Assembly: GCA_965601485.1 (NCBI GenBank)
Contig: OZ271846.1
Span: 558,001 to 622,000, forward strand
Direction: 5' to 3'
Source: Methylotenera_A aquatica
GTDB lineage: Bacteria; Pseudomonadota; Gammaproteobacteria; Burkholderiales; Methylophilaceae
DNA length: 64,000 nucleotides
In this document: positions 24,144 to 33,883 of the stretch, in pieces
How positions within the stretch are numbered: the stretch's first letter is position 1
Layout of the letters: each line of letters opens with the position of its first letter
Notes under the pieces: model-generated
Told to the model about the DNA's origin: nothing
The model's input: the letters and a program-made list of their open reading frames with translations, nothing else
Databases searched by the model: none
Position numbers and translations under genes: made by a program

Positions 24144-24788
24144 TTAAGATGCTGGGGTTGCTGATTCAGCCGCTGCAGCTGCTGCAACATTAGCGTCTGC
24201 TGTATCATCAGCAAGACTGCCGCGCGTTTTAGCAATCGCTGCAACAGCGGCATCATTGTCATGCGCCAATTGAACGAATTCAACGCCTTTTGGCAATTTA
24301 ATTTCTGATAGATGTATTGATTGACCAATTTCAAGCTTAGCAACGTCTACTTCAATAAACTCTGGTAAGTCTTTTGGTAAGCAGCTTACATCAGCCTCAG
24401 TTAGAATATGCGCCACTATGCCGCCACCTAATTTAACGCCTGGTGCAACATCTTCATTTAAGAAGTGGAATGGCACTTTAACGTGAATTTTTTCAGTAGC
24501 AGAAACACGTTGAAAATCAATGTGTTGAATAGTATTGCGCACTGGGTGCATTTGATAATCACGTAACAATACATTTTCTTTTTTGCCGCCGATATTTAGG
24601 CTCAAAATAGAAGCATGGAATGCTTCATGACGGAATTGTAAAAATAATTCTTTATGATTTAATTCAAGATTTACGGCATCTTTGCCAGCGCCATAAACCA
24701 CACCTGGTACATTGCCAGCGCGACGTGCACGGCGGCTCGCACCCGTACCTTTGACATCACGTTTGACTGCATTAATTTCGATACTCAT
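24144..24788 (-). CDS. rplY: 50S ribosomal protein L25/Ctc
   Basis: Binds 5S rRNA in the large subunit. The long 214-residue Ctc form has an N-terminal L25 beta-barrel (RDVKGTGASRRARRAG...VPGVVYG) and a C-terminal TL5-like domain. It ends in an alanine-rich low-complexity tail of about 25 residues. The start is the ATG at 24788; a longer frame upstream begins with residues unlike the family. It is downstream of prs. Confidence 0.94.
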   Translation of the reverse strand: MSIEINAVKRDVKGTGASRRARRAGNVPGVVYGAGKDAVNLELNHKELFLQFRHEAFHASILSLNIGGKKENVLLRDYQMHPVRNTIQHIDFQRVSATEKIHVKVPFHFLNEDVAPGVKLGGGIVAHILTEADVSCLPKDLPEFIEVDVAKLEIGQSIHLSEIKLPKGVEFVQLAHDNDAAVAAIAKTRGSLADDTADANVAAAAAAESATPAS

Positions 24789-24920
24789 TTTATTGCTCCT
24801 TATTTTGCTGTTAATTATATAAAACAATACACAAACAGCGGTACTACACAAAAACTGTTTTCCGCGACCAGAAAACAGGCTTAAAAAATTTTAATATTAA
24901 TTATTTGTTTATGATTAGTA

Positions 24921-25871
24921 TTAATCCATAAATAAAGAAGAAACGGACTCTTCTTGGCTAATACGTTTAATCGTCTCTGCCAATAAACCAGCAACACTTA
25001 GTTGGCGAATTTTTGTACAGTTTGCCGATGCTGAGCTCAACTTAATCGTATTGGTAACAACTAACTCGTCTAAATCAGAATTCATAATACGCTCTGCGGC
25101 TGCACCCGATAATACGGGGTGTGTAGCATAAGCCAATACACGTTTAGCGCCTTGTTTTTTCAAAGCGGCTGCCGCTTCGCACAGTGTGTTTGCGGTATCA
25201 ACCATGTCATCCATTATCACACAGGTGCGGCCGGCTACTTCGCCAATAATATTCATTACTTTTGCTACATTGGCTTTTGGGCGGCGTTTATCAATAATGG
25301 CTAAATCCGAATTTAACTGTTTAGCACAAGCACGCGCACGAACTACACCACCAACGTCTGGTGAAACCACCACTAAATCTTCATAATTTTGCTTCAATAG
25401 ATCATCTAGCAAAATAGGTGTTGCGTAAATATTATCTACAGGAATATCAAAAAAACCTTGAATCTGATCAGAATGCAAATCCATGGTTAATAAGCGATTA
25501 ACACCAACGCTTGTGAGCATATTAGCGACCACTTTTGCCGTAATTGCCACACGCGCACTTCGCGGACGACGATCTTGACGCGAATAACCTAAATAAGGAA
25601 TTGCAGCTGTAATACGGCCAGCCGATGATCGACGTAGCGCATCTACCATGACCATGACCTCCATTAAGGTGTCATTGGTCGGGTGGCTGGTCGATTGCAA
25701 TACAAACACATCTTTACCGCGAACATTTTCAAGTAGCTCAAGCATGACTTCGCCATCGCTAAAACGGCCCACATCAGCGCGGCCTAACTCAATATCTAAA
25801 TGCTCTGCAACTTGTTGCGCAAGTTCTGGATTGGCATTGCCTGTAAACACCATCATATTACCGTTGTTCAA
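24921..25871 (-). CDS. prs: ribose-phosphate pyrophosphokinase
   Basis: Makes phosphoribosyl pyrophosphate from ribose 5-phosphate and ATP for purine, pyrimidine, His and Trp synthesis. The 316 residues include FTGNANPELA at the N-terminus, the ATP loop RQDRRPRSARVAITAK and the PRPP-binding VIMDDMVDTANT. A TTG start at 25871 is favoured because AAGGGG lies seven bases upstream; the ATG at 25856 has no ribosome binding site. Its leader contains a 16-bp tandem repeat. Confidence 0.94.
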   Translation of the reverse strand: MNNGNMMVFTGNANPELAQQVAEHLDIELGRADVGRFSDGEVMLELLENVRGKDVFVLQSTSHPTNDTLMEVMVMVDALRRSSAGRITAAIPYLGYSRQDRRPRSARVAITAKVVANMLTSVGVNRLLTMDLHSDQIQGFFDIPVDNIYATPILLDDLLKQNYEDLVVVSPDVGGVVRARACAKQLNSDLAIIDKRRPKANVAKVMNIIGEVAGRTCVIMDDMVDTANTLCEAAAALKKQGAKRVLAYATHPVLSGAAAERIMNSDLDELVVTNTIKLSSASANCTKIRQLSVAGLLAETIKRISQEESVSSLFMD

Positions 25872-25894
25872 AATGCCGCCCCTTGTGTTTAATT

Positions 25895-25942
25895 CTTAAG
25901 GTATTTAATACTTAAGTTGTTTAAAGCTTAAGTACTTAATTT
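25895..25942. repeat. 16-bp degenerate tandem repeat upstream of prs
   Basis: CTTAAG recurs at 25895, 25911 and 25927, exactly 16 bp apart, each followed by an AT-rich filler that contains TTTAA or CTTAA. A further GTACTTAA is at 25961. It could be a protein-binding array or a slippage product. Confidence 0.6.
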
Positions 25943-26055
25943 TACGTTATTAATTAATCAGTACTTAATTTCAAATCCATAGCTGTTTTTTAGCTTTTTA
26001 TGATGTTTAGCTTATTGTATTAAACTAAACACTGCGCTAATTCAACAAAAAATAA

Positions 26056-26099
26056 AAGCGTGTAAATTGAAGGGGTTACATACCCGCATCTACACGCTT
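26056..26099 (-). terminator. terminator downstream of tRNA-Gln
   Basis: AAGCGTGTA and TACACGCTT pair across a 26-nt loop that itself contains a small GGG/CCC stem. On the minus strand it is followed by TTTTATTTTTT. Confidence 0.65.
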
Positions 26100-26142
26100 A
26101 CTATTCTAATCGATGCAAATAAACTATCTGCATACTAAATAT

Positions 26143-26219
26143 TGGCTGAGGAGGAAGGACTCGAACCTTCGGATGCTGGGATCAAAACCCAGTGCCTTAA
26201 CCAACTTGGCGACTCCCCA
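26143..26219 (-). tRNA. tRNA-Gln (TTG)
   Basis: A 77-nt cloverleaf with encoded CCA: 5' TGGGGAGTCGCCAAG, anticodon loop TTTTGAT with anticodon TTG, and T-loop TTCGAGT. The weak U1-A72 pair is typical of tRNA-Gln. Its position between ispE and prs is the standard betaproteobacterial arrangement. Confidence 0.95.
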
Positions 26220-26240
26220 ATAAAATCGAACGACTAACCT

Positions 26241-27128
26241 TTAACAAGCTAGCGCATAGTGCGGGTGTTTACTTAATCCCTTTGCAATAAATCCCGTGGT
26301 ATTGGCAGGTTTATTTGCAAAAAGTTCATCAGCAATTTGTTTGGAGTTAACTTTTACAAAAACTGATGCGCCAGAGCCGCTCATTTTTGCTTCACCAAAT
26401 TGATTTAACCATTTTAAGGTGGATGCAATTGCAGGAAATAACTCACACACACTTTCTTCAAGGTCATTTTTAAATCGCTTATTATTTAAGTGATTAAATG
26501 CAGTGCTTGAAAAGTCGGTTATTTTCAATGGTTTCGTGTCTCTTGTCAATCGCGGATTCGCAAAAATTTGCATTGTTGACACCTGAATGTTCGGTGTAAG
26601 CACAACATAGTAGGGCTCTTGCTTATTATTTGTGATTTGTTGAGGTGGATCAACAGGTGATAATAGTTCACCGATGCCTTCGGCCCATGCAGTTTGCCCA
26701 AAAATAAATACTGGTACATCGGCACCTAACGTTAAGCCAATCTTCATTAATTGTTCGCGCGGTAAATTTAGATTCCACAAATGGTTGAGTGCCAATAAAA
26801 CGGTGGCCGCATCTGAGCTACCGCCGCCTAAGCCGCCGCCAATGGGTATATGCTTTACTACATGGATATCGGCGCCTTGTTGGCAGACAGTGGCTTTTTG
26901 TAGGGCAATTGCGGCGCGTATTGTTAAATCTTGGCTTTCTGAAACGTTTTGTATAACATTAACGCGTGAAATTTGGCCTGTGTGGTTGGGCTTAATGTGA
27001 ATAGTGTCGTAGAAATCTAGCAACTTAAACACGCTTTGTAAGGTGTGATAGCCATCGGCACGGCGGCCAGTGATGTGCAAAAATAAATTGATTTTTGCTG
27101 GCGCTAAAAAAGTTTGAAAATCTTGCAT
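26241..27128 (-). CDS. ispE: 4-diphosphocytidyl-2-C-methyl-D-erythritol kinase
   Basis: GHMP-family kinase of the MEP isoprenoid pathway, 295 residues. APAKINLFLHITGRRADGYH begins the domain with the catalytic Lys. PIGGGLGGGSSDAA is the ATP-binding glycine loop (about 95-108). KMSGSGASVF is the GHMP C-terminal motif. It is between lolB and tRNA-Gln. Confidence 0.95.
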   Translation of the reverse strand: MQDFQTFLAPAKINLFLHITGRRADGYHTLQSVFKLLDFYDTIHIKPNHTGQISRVNVIQNVSESQDLTIRAAIALQKATVCQQGADIHVVKHIPIGGGLGGGSSDAATVLLALNHLWNLNLPREQLMKIGLTLGADVPVFIFGQTAWAEGIGELLSPVDPPQQITNNKQEPYYVVLTPNIQVSTMQIFANPRLTRDTKPLKITDFSSTAFNHLNNKRFKNDLEESVCELFPAIASTLKWLNQFGEAKMSGSGASVFVKVNSKQIADELFANKPANTTGFIAKGLSKHPHYALAC

Positions 27129-27158
27129 AGTATGAATATTTAAAAATACAAGTAGTGA

Positions 27159-27782
27159 CTATTGATTGATTTCAGACCAGTTTTCAATCAACAGTTTTAA
27201 ATTAAGCTGCTCACTTTTCAAAACCACTTTATTAGGTAAAGATACACCCTTGTTATCCGCATAGTTTTCATAGCTGATATCCCAGCCATCTTGTTTTAGC
27301 GTTAGCAATCTTCCTTGCGCATCCCATGTGCTAGCCTCAATTCTACTGGATGTCGGTTTGCCAAGAGCCCAATCACTTAGTCCCGTCAGTGGTAATTTAA
27401 ATCCTAACGTGCTTTCAATTAAGCTTTGAGCGTTTTGTGCGGTGATGTTGCGACCATCTTGTTGGGTAAGGGTAACGCCAAGCGCTGTTTTTTTAATATT
27501 AGCAATTTTTCCGCCTAAAGGCGAAAATACATCAATATTGTCGTTTTGTGCTGTGTGTTGCCAATTAATGCTGCCAGAAAAGCCTTGTTTTTTTGTTACA
27601 ACACCCAATCGGCCTTTTAATAAATAGCTTTTTATTCCATCCAACTGAGTAAGATGCTGTTGGTGAATGGCCGCATATATATTTGGTAGTTCGCTTGGCG
27701 TTTTTGGCAAAATGGCGCAAGCGTTTAGTAGCGCAAAAATAAGTAATAAAAAATAGCGGTAATTCAACAAGAAAAAATCCAT
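27159..27782 (-). CDS. lolB: outer-membrane lipoprotein insertion protein LolB
   Basis: A 207-residue lipoprotein: signal sequence LLLIFALLNAC with lipobox LNAC (lipidated Cys at about 22), then the LolB beta-barrel half with GRLGVVTKKQGFSGSINWQH. LolB takes lipoproteins from LolA and inserts them in the outer membrane. It is upstream of ispE and downstream of the TPR gene, the usual order. Confidence 0.9.
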   Translation of the reverse strand: MDFFLLNYRYFLLLIFALLNACAILPKTPSELPNIYAAIHQQHLTQLDGIKSYLLKGRLGVVTKKQGFSGSINWQHTAQNDNIDVFSPLGGKIANIKKTALGVTLTQQDGRNITAQNAQSLIESTLGFKLPLTGLSDWALGKPTSSRIEASTWDAQGRLLTLKQDGWDISYENYADNKGVSLPNKVVLKSEQLNLKLLIENWSEINQ

Positions 27783-27877
27783 TTAAGTGGTTAACTTAAA
27801 TGGATTGTAGCTTAATATTGCAGACATTTTAAAAGGCTTGATCTTATTGTGCGGCGCATCAAATGGCGCGCAAAAAA

Positions 27878-29575
27878 TTAAGAGTTAAATTTTTTCGCGG
27901 TTGCAACCAATAAATCATTAGCTGGATATTCTTTTAAAGCAAGGCCCCAAATTTTCTTGGCTTCTTCTTGCTGTCCTTGTTTCCATAATACTTCGCCTAA
28001 ATGCGCTGCAATTTCTGGGTCAGCTTGCATTTCGTAAGCTTTTCGCAAGTTTTCAACCGCCAATGCCAGATTACCTAAGCGATAATGCACCCAACCTAAG
28101 CTGTCTAACATGTAATGGTCGTTAGGTTGTAATTTTAAGGCGGTTTCTATTAATGTTTTTGCCTCATCCAGCTTAATGTTGCGGTCTGCAAATGAATAGC
28201 CAAGCGCATTGTAGGCTGCTGCAAAGTCAGGCTTCATCAAAATCACTTTGCGTAATTCAGTTTCCATTACATCCAGCTTGACCAAGCGTTCGGCTGCCAT
28301 GGCGTAATCGTAAATAAGCTCAGGCGAGTTAGGTGTATTTTTAACTGCGATACTCATTAAATCAAACGATTCTTGGTGGCGCTTAGCCTGACCCAGCATA
28401 TTCGCTTGGGTTTGAATCACCACAATTTGTTGCTCTGGCGTTAATTCATCTACGTTGTCCAACATGCTAATCGCTGCATCAAGATTCTTAGTCCGGGCAA
28501 TTGCATTGGCGGCAGAAAGTCGTCCCTCTAAATAACGTTCGCTGCTTGGCTGGATTTTGTCATACCAAGTTAAGGCTTTGGCATCGTTTTTTTGACGCTC
28601 AGCGCTTCTGCCTAAATAAATGTATAGCTGTTCCGGCTCTTTAAATCCACCTGCTAGAGCTTGCTCAAAATATTTATCGGCATCTTTGTAGTCATTTGAT
28701 TCTAATGATAATAAGCCAACAACCGCGCTGATTTCTGGGCTACCTTTTGATTCTTCTACTAATCTTACAAATTCTGGTTTTGCTTCAGTATGACGTTTTT
28801 GATTCACCAAGGTTTTAGCATAAGTCATGCGTACATCATTGGCTTGCGGGTATTTTTTTAAAAAATCCTGATAAAACGTAATGGCTTTAGTCGGCGACTC
28901 TTTAAAAATCATTTGCCCTTGCAATTGCGCGGCGATTTCCCAGCCGGGACTAAGCTTGTCAGCAGCCGATAATTCTGTTTTTGCAAGCGAATTGTTATCT
29001 GCATTAATGGCGGCTTGCGCCACTGCCAAGCGTGCTTCTGGCAACTTTGGGTAGGGTGCTGCAAATTCTTTAATGGATTCTAAAACTTCATTCTTATCTT
29101 TTTGATTAGCTAATAAAGTGTTTAGGTATAAAAAACCGTTTGCGCGTGTTTCTGGCCTAGCCAAAAGTTGCTGAATATGCGGTTTGGCTTGTTTTAAATT
29201 GCCACTGGCCACTAATAATTGGCTAGAAGCTTGCTGTGCTTCTAGCGATGTTCGATCTAATTCAACCCATAAAGTGGCTGCTTGCAAAGCAATGCCAGGT
29301 TGATTGGCGTAAGCCGCTGCTTTTGCAGCGCGTTCTGCCAAGCGCGCGTCTCGCGTTTGTTTGGCTAAGTCTAAAAATAATTGGCTCGCTAAAGTAATGT
29401 CACCACGTTGCCCTGCAATCTCACCAAGCAAGTATTTATATACAAATTCTGGGCTAGCACTGGTGATAGTGGGTAATTTAGTCTTTGGTGCTGTTATTTC
29501 AGCCCGCGCACTAAAACTACCAGCTGTGCTGAATGTAATTAAAAGTCCAAGGGCAATCTTTTTAATGGGCGGCAT
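27878..29575 (-). CDS. exported TPR-repeat protein
   Basis: A 565-residue protein with a signal peptide (cleavage likely near SARA at about 25) and around ten tetratricopeptide repeats through the whole length. The clearest is DHYMLDSLGWVHYRLGNLALAVENLRKAYEMQADPEI near the C-terminus. It belongs to the TPR proteins encoded next to lolB-ispE in betaproteobacteria and probably acts in the periplasm as a scaffold. Its partner is unknown. Confidence 0.85.
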   Translation of the reverse strand: MPPIKKIALGLLITFSTAGSFSARAEITAPKTKLPTITSASPEFVYKYLLGEIAGQRGDITLASQLFLDLAKQTRDARLAERAAKAAAYANQPGIALQAATLWVELDRTSLEAQQASSQLLVASGNLKQAKPHIQQLLARPETRANGFLYLNTLLANQKDKNEVLESIKEFAAPYPKLPEARLAVAQAAINADNNSLAKTELSAADKLSPGWEIAAQLQGQMIFKESPTKAITFYQDFLKKYPQANDVRMTYAKTLVNQKRHTEAKPEFVRLVEESKGSPEISAVVGLLSLESNDYKDADKYFEQALAGGFKEPEQLYIYLGRSAERQKNDAKALTWYDKIQPSSERYLEGRLSAANAIARTKNLDAAISMLDNVDELTPEQQIVVIQTQANMLGQAKRHQESFDLMSIAVKNTPNSPELIYDYAMAAERLVKLDVMETELRKVILMKPDFAAAYNALGYSFADRNIKLDEAKTLIETALKLQPNDHYMLDSLGWVHYRLGNLALAVENLRKAYEMQADPEIAAHLGEVLWKQGQQEEAKKIWGLALKEYPANDLLVATAKKFNS

Positions 29576-29827
29576 TGTTTAGTTTCCAGATACTTTAATA
29601 AAGGGCATGGTCTAACATTGCAAGTTAAGCGCTAAATTAAGCGACATAAATCTAGCATAAATGATTAGTCCGTGACAGTTAATGCAAGTTCATCCATAAT
29701 TGAAGGTTAAGCAATATTTCATTTGTATTTATATATATAAGACTATAACTTTTTGCTTGAAACTAATCTAGCAATTTTGTTTCAAATATTCCCATTGAGT
29801 TTAGGCAACAAATTTAAGACAATAAAG

Positions 29828-30778
29828 ATGACAAATTTAACAGTAGAAGCGTCAGAACTGACGCGTATTTATGGTGGTCGCGAGGCAGTGAGTAACGTTA
29901 GCTTTAACCTGACTCAAGGACAAGTGTTGGGCTTTTTAGGCCCCAATGGTGCAGGCAAATCCACCACCATGAAGATGCTTACGGGCAACTTGGCCCCTAG
30001 TGCTGGTTCAGTCAAAATCTGCGGCATAGATATGATTGAAAACCCAAAAGAAGCCAAAGCTTTGATTGGTTACTTGCCTGAAATGCGCCCTTTGTATAAA
30101 GAATTTACCGTAGATGAATATTTAACCATCGCGGCAAGATTGCACAGAGTACCAAGCCGAAATATCAAAAAAGCAGTTGAAAACGCTAAAGAGCGTTGCG
30201 GTCTAACGCATATGAGCAAACGCTTGATTGAGAATTTATCTAACGGCTATCAACAGCGTGTGGGCATTGCGCAAGCGATTATACATAACCCAATGGTGGT
30301 CATTTTGGATGAGCCAACTGTGGGTTTAGACCCTATTCAAATCCGTGATATTCGTTCGCTAATTCGTGAAATAGGTTCGGACCACAGCGTGATTTTGTCC
30401 ACACACATCTTGCCAGAAGTTGAAATGGTATGTGACCACGTACAGATTATTGATAAAGGTAACCTGGTTTTTAACGGCGGTATTGATGTTTTAAAACGTC
30501 AGCGCATTGGTAATAAATTATTAATTGGCTTTAAACATGCACCACAAACGGCCGATTTATTGCAAATTGTAGGTGTTTCGGAAGCGGAAGCAATCGATAA
30601 AAATATGATCCGCGTGCGTTTTGCCGAAAACAGCATGCCGCACGAAGCCATTGTGCAAGCCGCGGTTAAAAACGGTTGGGGCTTATTTCAAATTGCGCCA
30701 GATCAAACCAGTCTAGAAGATGTGTTTGTTCAATTAACCTATCAAGACGCCGCCTTAGCCGAAGCGTCAGCTGCTTAA
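29828..30778 (+). CDS. ABC transporter ATP-binding protein, GldA-like
   Basis: A 316-residue ATPase: Walker A GPNGAGKST, signature LSNGYQQRVGIAQA, Walker B VVILDEPTVGLDP and H-loop STHILPEVE. The ATG at 29828 begins MTNLTVEASEL; an in-frame upstream TTG extension is unlikely. It is the first gene of a four-gene set with a permease, a GldG-like protein and a DUF4340 protein. This resembles the GldA/GldF/GldG system but is also found in non-gliding bacteria. Cargo is unknown. Confidence 0.92.
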   Translation: MTNLTVEASELTRIYGGREAVSNVSFNLTQGQVLGFLGPNGAGKSTTMKMLTGNLAPSAGSVKICGIDMIENPKEAKALIGYLPEMRPLYKEFTVDEYLTIAARLHRVPSRNIKKAVENAKERCGLTHMSKRLIENLSNGYQQRVGIAQAIIHNPMVVILDEPTVGLDPIQIRDIRSLIREIGSDHSVILSTHILPEVEMVCDHVQIIDKGNLVFNGGIDVLKRQRIGNKLLIGFKHAPQTADLLQIVGVSEAEAIDKNMIRVRFAENSMPHEAIVQAAVKNGWGLFQIAPDQTSLEDVFVQLTYQDAALAEASAA

Positions 30779-30789
30779 AGGACTAAAAC

Positions 30790-31536
30790 ATGATTTTAAA
30801 TGTGGCCAGAAAAGAATTAAAAAGCGTATTTTCCTCACCCATGGGCTGGATTATTCTGGCCTTATTAATGTTTGCATTTGGTACTTATTACTTAAACGGT
30901 GTAAATGATTATTTTGAAGTAATGTCAGGCGCGATTCGCCCAGCAGAACGCTATGGCGTGACCCAGTTTGTGGGCCAAACCGTGTATGGCTTGGCATCCT
31001 TTATCATGTTGTTTGCGGTACCGCTGTTATCAATGCGTTTAATTTCAGAAGAGCGCCGAAGTCAAACCTTACCGTTTTTATTCAGCGCCCCCTTATCGTT
31101 GACTGAAATTGTTTTAGGTAAATTTGTCGGCTTAATAGCATTTTTGAGCATCTTAATTGTGTATATCGCACTGATGTTATGCACATTAAATATTTGGTCT
31201 GATATCGATTTTGGCTACATTTTAGCAAATTCACTCGGCTTATTTTTATTGGTAGCTAGTTTTTCAGCTTTAGGATTGTATTTTTCAAGCTTAACCTCAC
31301 AGCCAGTTGTAGCGGCTATTTTGAGCTTTATTGCACTTTTCGCGCTGATGATTTTAGACCGTTTTTTTGCTGGCGACCCCAGCAATACCATGGCCCAACT
31401 GTCGTTGATGAAACATTTTCAATCGTTTGCAGGTGGATTGATTGACACTGCCGATATTGCTTACTTTGTTTTATTTATTACAACTTTTTTAATATTAACC
31501 ATTCGTCGCTTAGATGCAGACCGTTTAAGAGGCTAA
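30790..31536 (+). CDS. ABC transporter permease, GldF-like
   Basis: A 248-residue ABC-2-type permease with six membrane segments. It begins MILNVARKELKSVFSSPMGWIIL, the family's typical amphipathic start, followed by the LISEERRSQTLPFLFSAP segment. It lies 11 bases after the ATPase gene and should form the transporter core with it. Confidence 0.9.
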   Translation: MILNVARKELKSVFSSPMGWIILALLMFAFGTYYLNGVNDYFEVMSGAIRPAERYGVTQFVGQTVYGLASFIMLFAVPLLSMRLISEERRSQTLPFLFSAPLSLTEIVLGKFVGLIAFLSILIVYIALMLCTLNIWSDIDFGYILANSLGLFLLVASFSALGLYFSSLTSQPVVAAILSFIALFALMILDRFFAGDPSNTMAQLSLMKHFQSFAGGLIDTADIAYFVLFITTFLILTIRRLDADRLRG

Positions 31537-31549
31537 TCGGATACTTCGT

Positions 31550-32944
31550 ATGAAAATTAATCGCAACTTACGTTTTCAAATGCTGGCACAAAGCTGGTTG
31601 TTTGTGGTCTTGTTTATTTTATTGGTTATATTGATTGGCTATTTAACTAATCAATATCGGGTTGCAAAAGACATTACTCAAGCCAATCGTAATATTCTGA
31701 CGCAAGGCAGTGTCAACATCTTAAAGCAGATGAAAGATCCTGTGAATATTACGGTTTACGCCACCAATGACGATGCCAACCGCGGTGATACCTTTAGAAA
31801 AGGTATGATAGATTTTGTCGCGCGCTATCGGCGTGAAAAGAAAAATATCACACTCACTTTTATTAACCCATCAGAAGAGCCAAAACTGGCGCAAGAGGCC
31901 GGTGTTAAGCAAGATGGCGAAACGGTTGTGGAATACAACAAGCGTTCTGAGCATATTAATCCGCCATTTGCCGAGCAAGAAATGACCAACTTATTAGTGC
32001 GTTTATCGCGCACCAATACACAGGCCGTTATGTTTTTAGATGGCCATGGCGAACGTCATTTGCAGGGTATTAAAAACCATGATATCGGTGAATTTGGTAA
32101 GCAGCTTGAAGCAAAAGGCTTTAAATTTGCAAATCCTGATTTAACCATCGCGCAAGCGGTACCGGCCAATGGCGCTATGCTGGTGATTGCCAGCCCACAA
32201 GTGGATGTGAGTGATATTGAAGCTAAAAAAATCAAGGCTTATCTGGAAGCGGGCGGCAATGTATTGTGGTTGCTAGATGACAACAACTTGCGCGGTATGC
32301 AAGAAGTAGCAGATTATTTAGGCATTAAAGTGTCGCCAGGCATTGCGGTAGACATGACCGCCGCTCAATACGGCGCCGATGCAAAAGTGGCTTTTGCTTC
32401 GCTTTACGGCGATCATCCAATTACGCGTAATTTCCAATTGCGTACGCTTTTCCCTGAAGCACATGAAGTCGATGCACAAGCATCAGACGAATTTGGCTGG
32501 AAGGTAGGGCGCTTGGTTGAAGTGGCACCTAATGGATGGCTAGATTCTGACAAATCTACCGCAGACGTCAAAAACCAAAAAGTGGTTTTTGATGAAAAAA
32601 CCGACAAACGTGGCCCCATTAATATCGGCGTGGCGTTAGAGCGCGAATACGGCAAAAAAGGTCAGCGTGTAGTGGTCATGGGCAACGCCAACTTTTTATC
32701 GAACACGTTTATTACTAACGGCGGCAACTTAGACTTTGGTATCAACATCGTGAACTGGCTAGCGGGTGACGATAAATTGATCACCATTCAGCCAATGCCT
32801 CTAAAAGATATTAATGTAACGATTCCAAATGATGCTAAAGGTCATGCTATTGCATGGACCGTGTTTCACGGCTTTCAATACTTTATCCCGCTTGGCTTTT
32901 TTGTAGCAGGTTTTTGGTTGTGGTGGAAACGTAGAAAAGCTTAA
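31550..32944 (+). CDS. GldG-like ABC transporter auxiliary protein
   Basis: A 464-residue membrane-anchored protein: one N-terminal TM (about 15-33), a large periplasmic ABC-2 accessory domain of the GldG type (including MFLDGHGERHLQGI and a GGNVLWLLDD segment), and a C-terminal TM just before WWKRRKA. It is the third gene of the system and probably forms a periplasmic module on the permease. Confidence 0.85.
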   Translation: MKINRNLRFQMLAQSWLFVVLFILLVILIGYLTNQYRVAKDITQANRNILTQGSVNILKQMKDPVNITVYATNDDANRGDTFRKGMIDFVARYRREKKNITLTFINPSEEPKLAQEAGVKQDGETVVEYNKRSEHINPPFAEQEMTNLLVRLSRTNTQAVMFLDGHGERHLQGIKNHDIGEFGKQLEAKGFKFANPDLTIAQAVPANGAMLVIASPQVDVSDIEAKKIKAYLEAGGNVLWLLDDNNLRGMQEVADYLGIKVSPGIAVDMTAAQYGADAKVAFASLYGDHPITRNFQLRTLFPEAHEVDAQASDEFGWKVGRLVEVAPNGWLDSDKSTADVKNQKVVFDEKTDKRGPINIGVALEREYGKKGQRVVVMGNANFLSNTFITNGGNLDFGINIVNWLAGDDKLITIQPMPLKDINVTIPNDAKGHAIAWTVFHGFQYFIPLGFFVAGFWLWWKRRKA

Positions 32945-32978
32945 GTTTAAAAATGCTTACAAGCTCAGGTTAGTAAAA

Positions 32979-33872
32979 ATGAAAAATAGATGGATATTAA
33001 ACGTGGTGATGCTTCTGGTCATCGGTGGGTTGGTTGCATTTTTATATTTGCGTCCGCAAACTAATACCGATACGCTTAAAGAGTATGCGGTTTCTGATTT
33101 AAAGCTGGCCGACTTTAACGCGATTAAAATAGAATTTCCTGCACTTAAAGCAGTGAGTTTTGAAAAAGTAGATGGCTTTTGGCAGATGACGTTACCTTAT
33201 ATGGCGCGCGCCGACCAAATGTCAGTGCAGCGTATTTTGTCGATTATTGCCGCTACCAGCCAAGATAAATTTGCGGCAAGCGATTTAGAAAAATATGGCT
33301 TAAATAACCCAGAGCTGAAATTACAGCTGACAGGCAGCAAAGGCACACAAGAGTTTGTGTTTGGCACGCACAATCCAGTGACAGAGCTACAATATGTGGC
33401 TTATAAAGATGCCGTGTATTTGGTACAAGCCGGATATGCTGAGGCTGCCAGTGTGCAAAGCATTGAATTAGTTGATAAATTACCACTTTCGCCTTTTGAG
33501 GCTAAGCAAATTAGTGGCTTTGATTTTTCACGATTAGAGCAGTGGGAAGAAATTCGTTTAAATGTGGATATTGTTGACGGTAATTGGAAAGTGAATGCGC
33601 CAAAAGCTAAGGCAACGCAAAATGAAATGAATGAGTGGCTGGATTTTAGTTGGAAACAAAGCCCAGCCAAATCGGTAGAGCTTTACACGCCAGACCGCAA
33701 AACTATCTATCCTTCGTTTGAAGTGAAGCTAAAAAATGGCAAAAAAATTCACTTTGACAAGATACAGGAATCGCCAGAATTGTTATTAGGCCGCCCTGAT
33801 GAAGGTATTTTGTACCACTTTAGCAATGATGTTGGATTTACCATGCTGAATCCGCCCATCAATCTAAAATAG
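32979..33872 (+). CDS. DUF4340 domain protein
   Basis: A 297-residue protein with one N-terminal TM (about 5-23) and a periplasmic beta-rich region containing repeated YGL-x-x-PELKL...GTQEFVFG-like units, as in DUF4340 proteins that accompany GldG-like genes. It is co-transcribed with the ABC genes. Function is unknown; a substrate-binding or assembly role is an inference from context. Confidence 0.82.
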   Translation: MKNRWILNVVMLLVIGGLVAFLYLRPQTNTDTLKEYAVSDLKLADFNAIKIEFPALKAVSFEKVDGFWQMTLPYMARADQMSVQRILSIIAATSQDKFAASDLEKYGLNNPELKLQLTGSKGTQEFVFGTHNPVTELQYVAYKDAVYLVQAGYAEAASVQSIELVDKLPLSPFEAKQISGFDFSRLEQWEEIRLNVDIVDGNWKVNAPKAKATQNEMNEWLDFSWKQSPAKSVELYTPDRKTIYPSFEVKLKNGKKIHFDKIQESPELLLGRPDEGILYHFSNDVGFTMLNPPINLK

Positions 33873-33883
33873 CGATTAAAATC

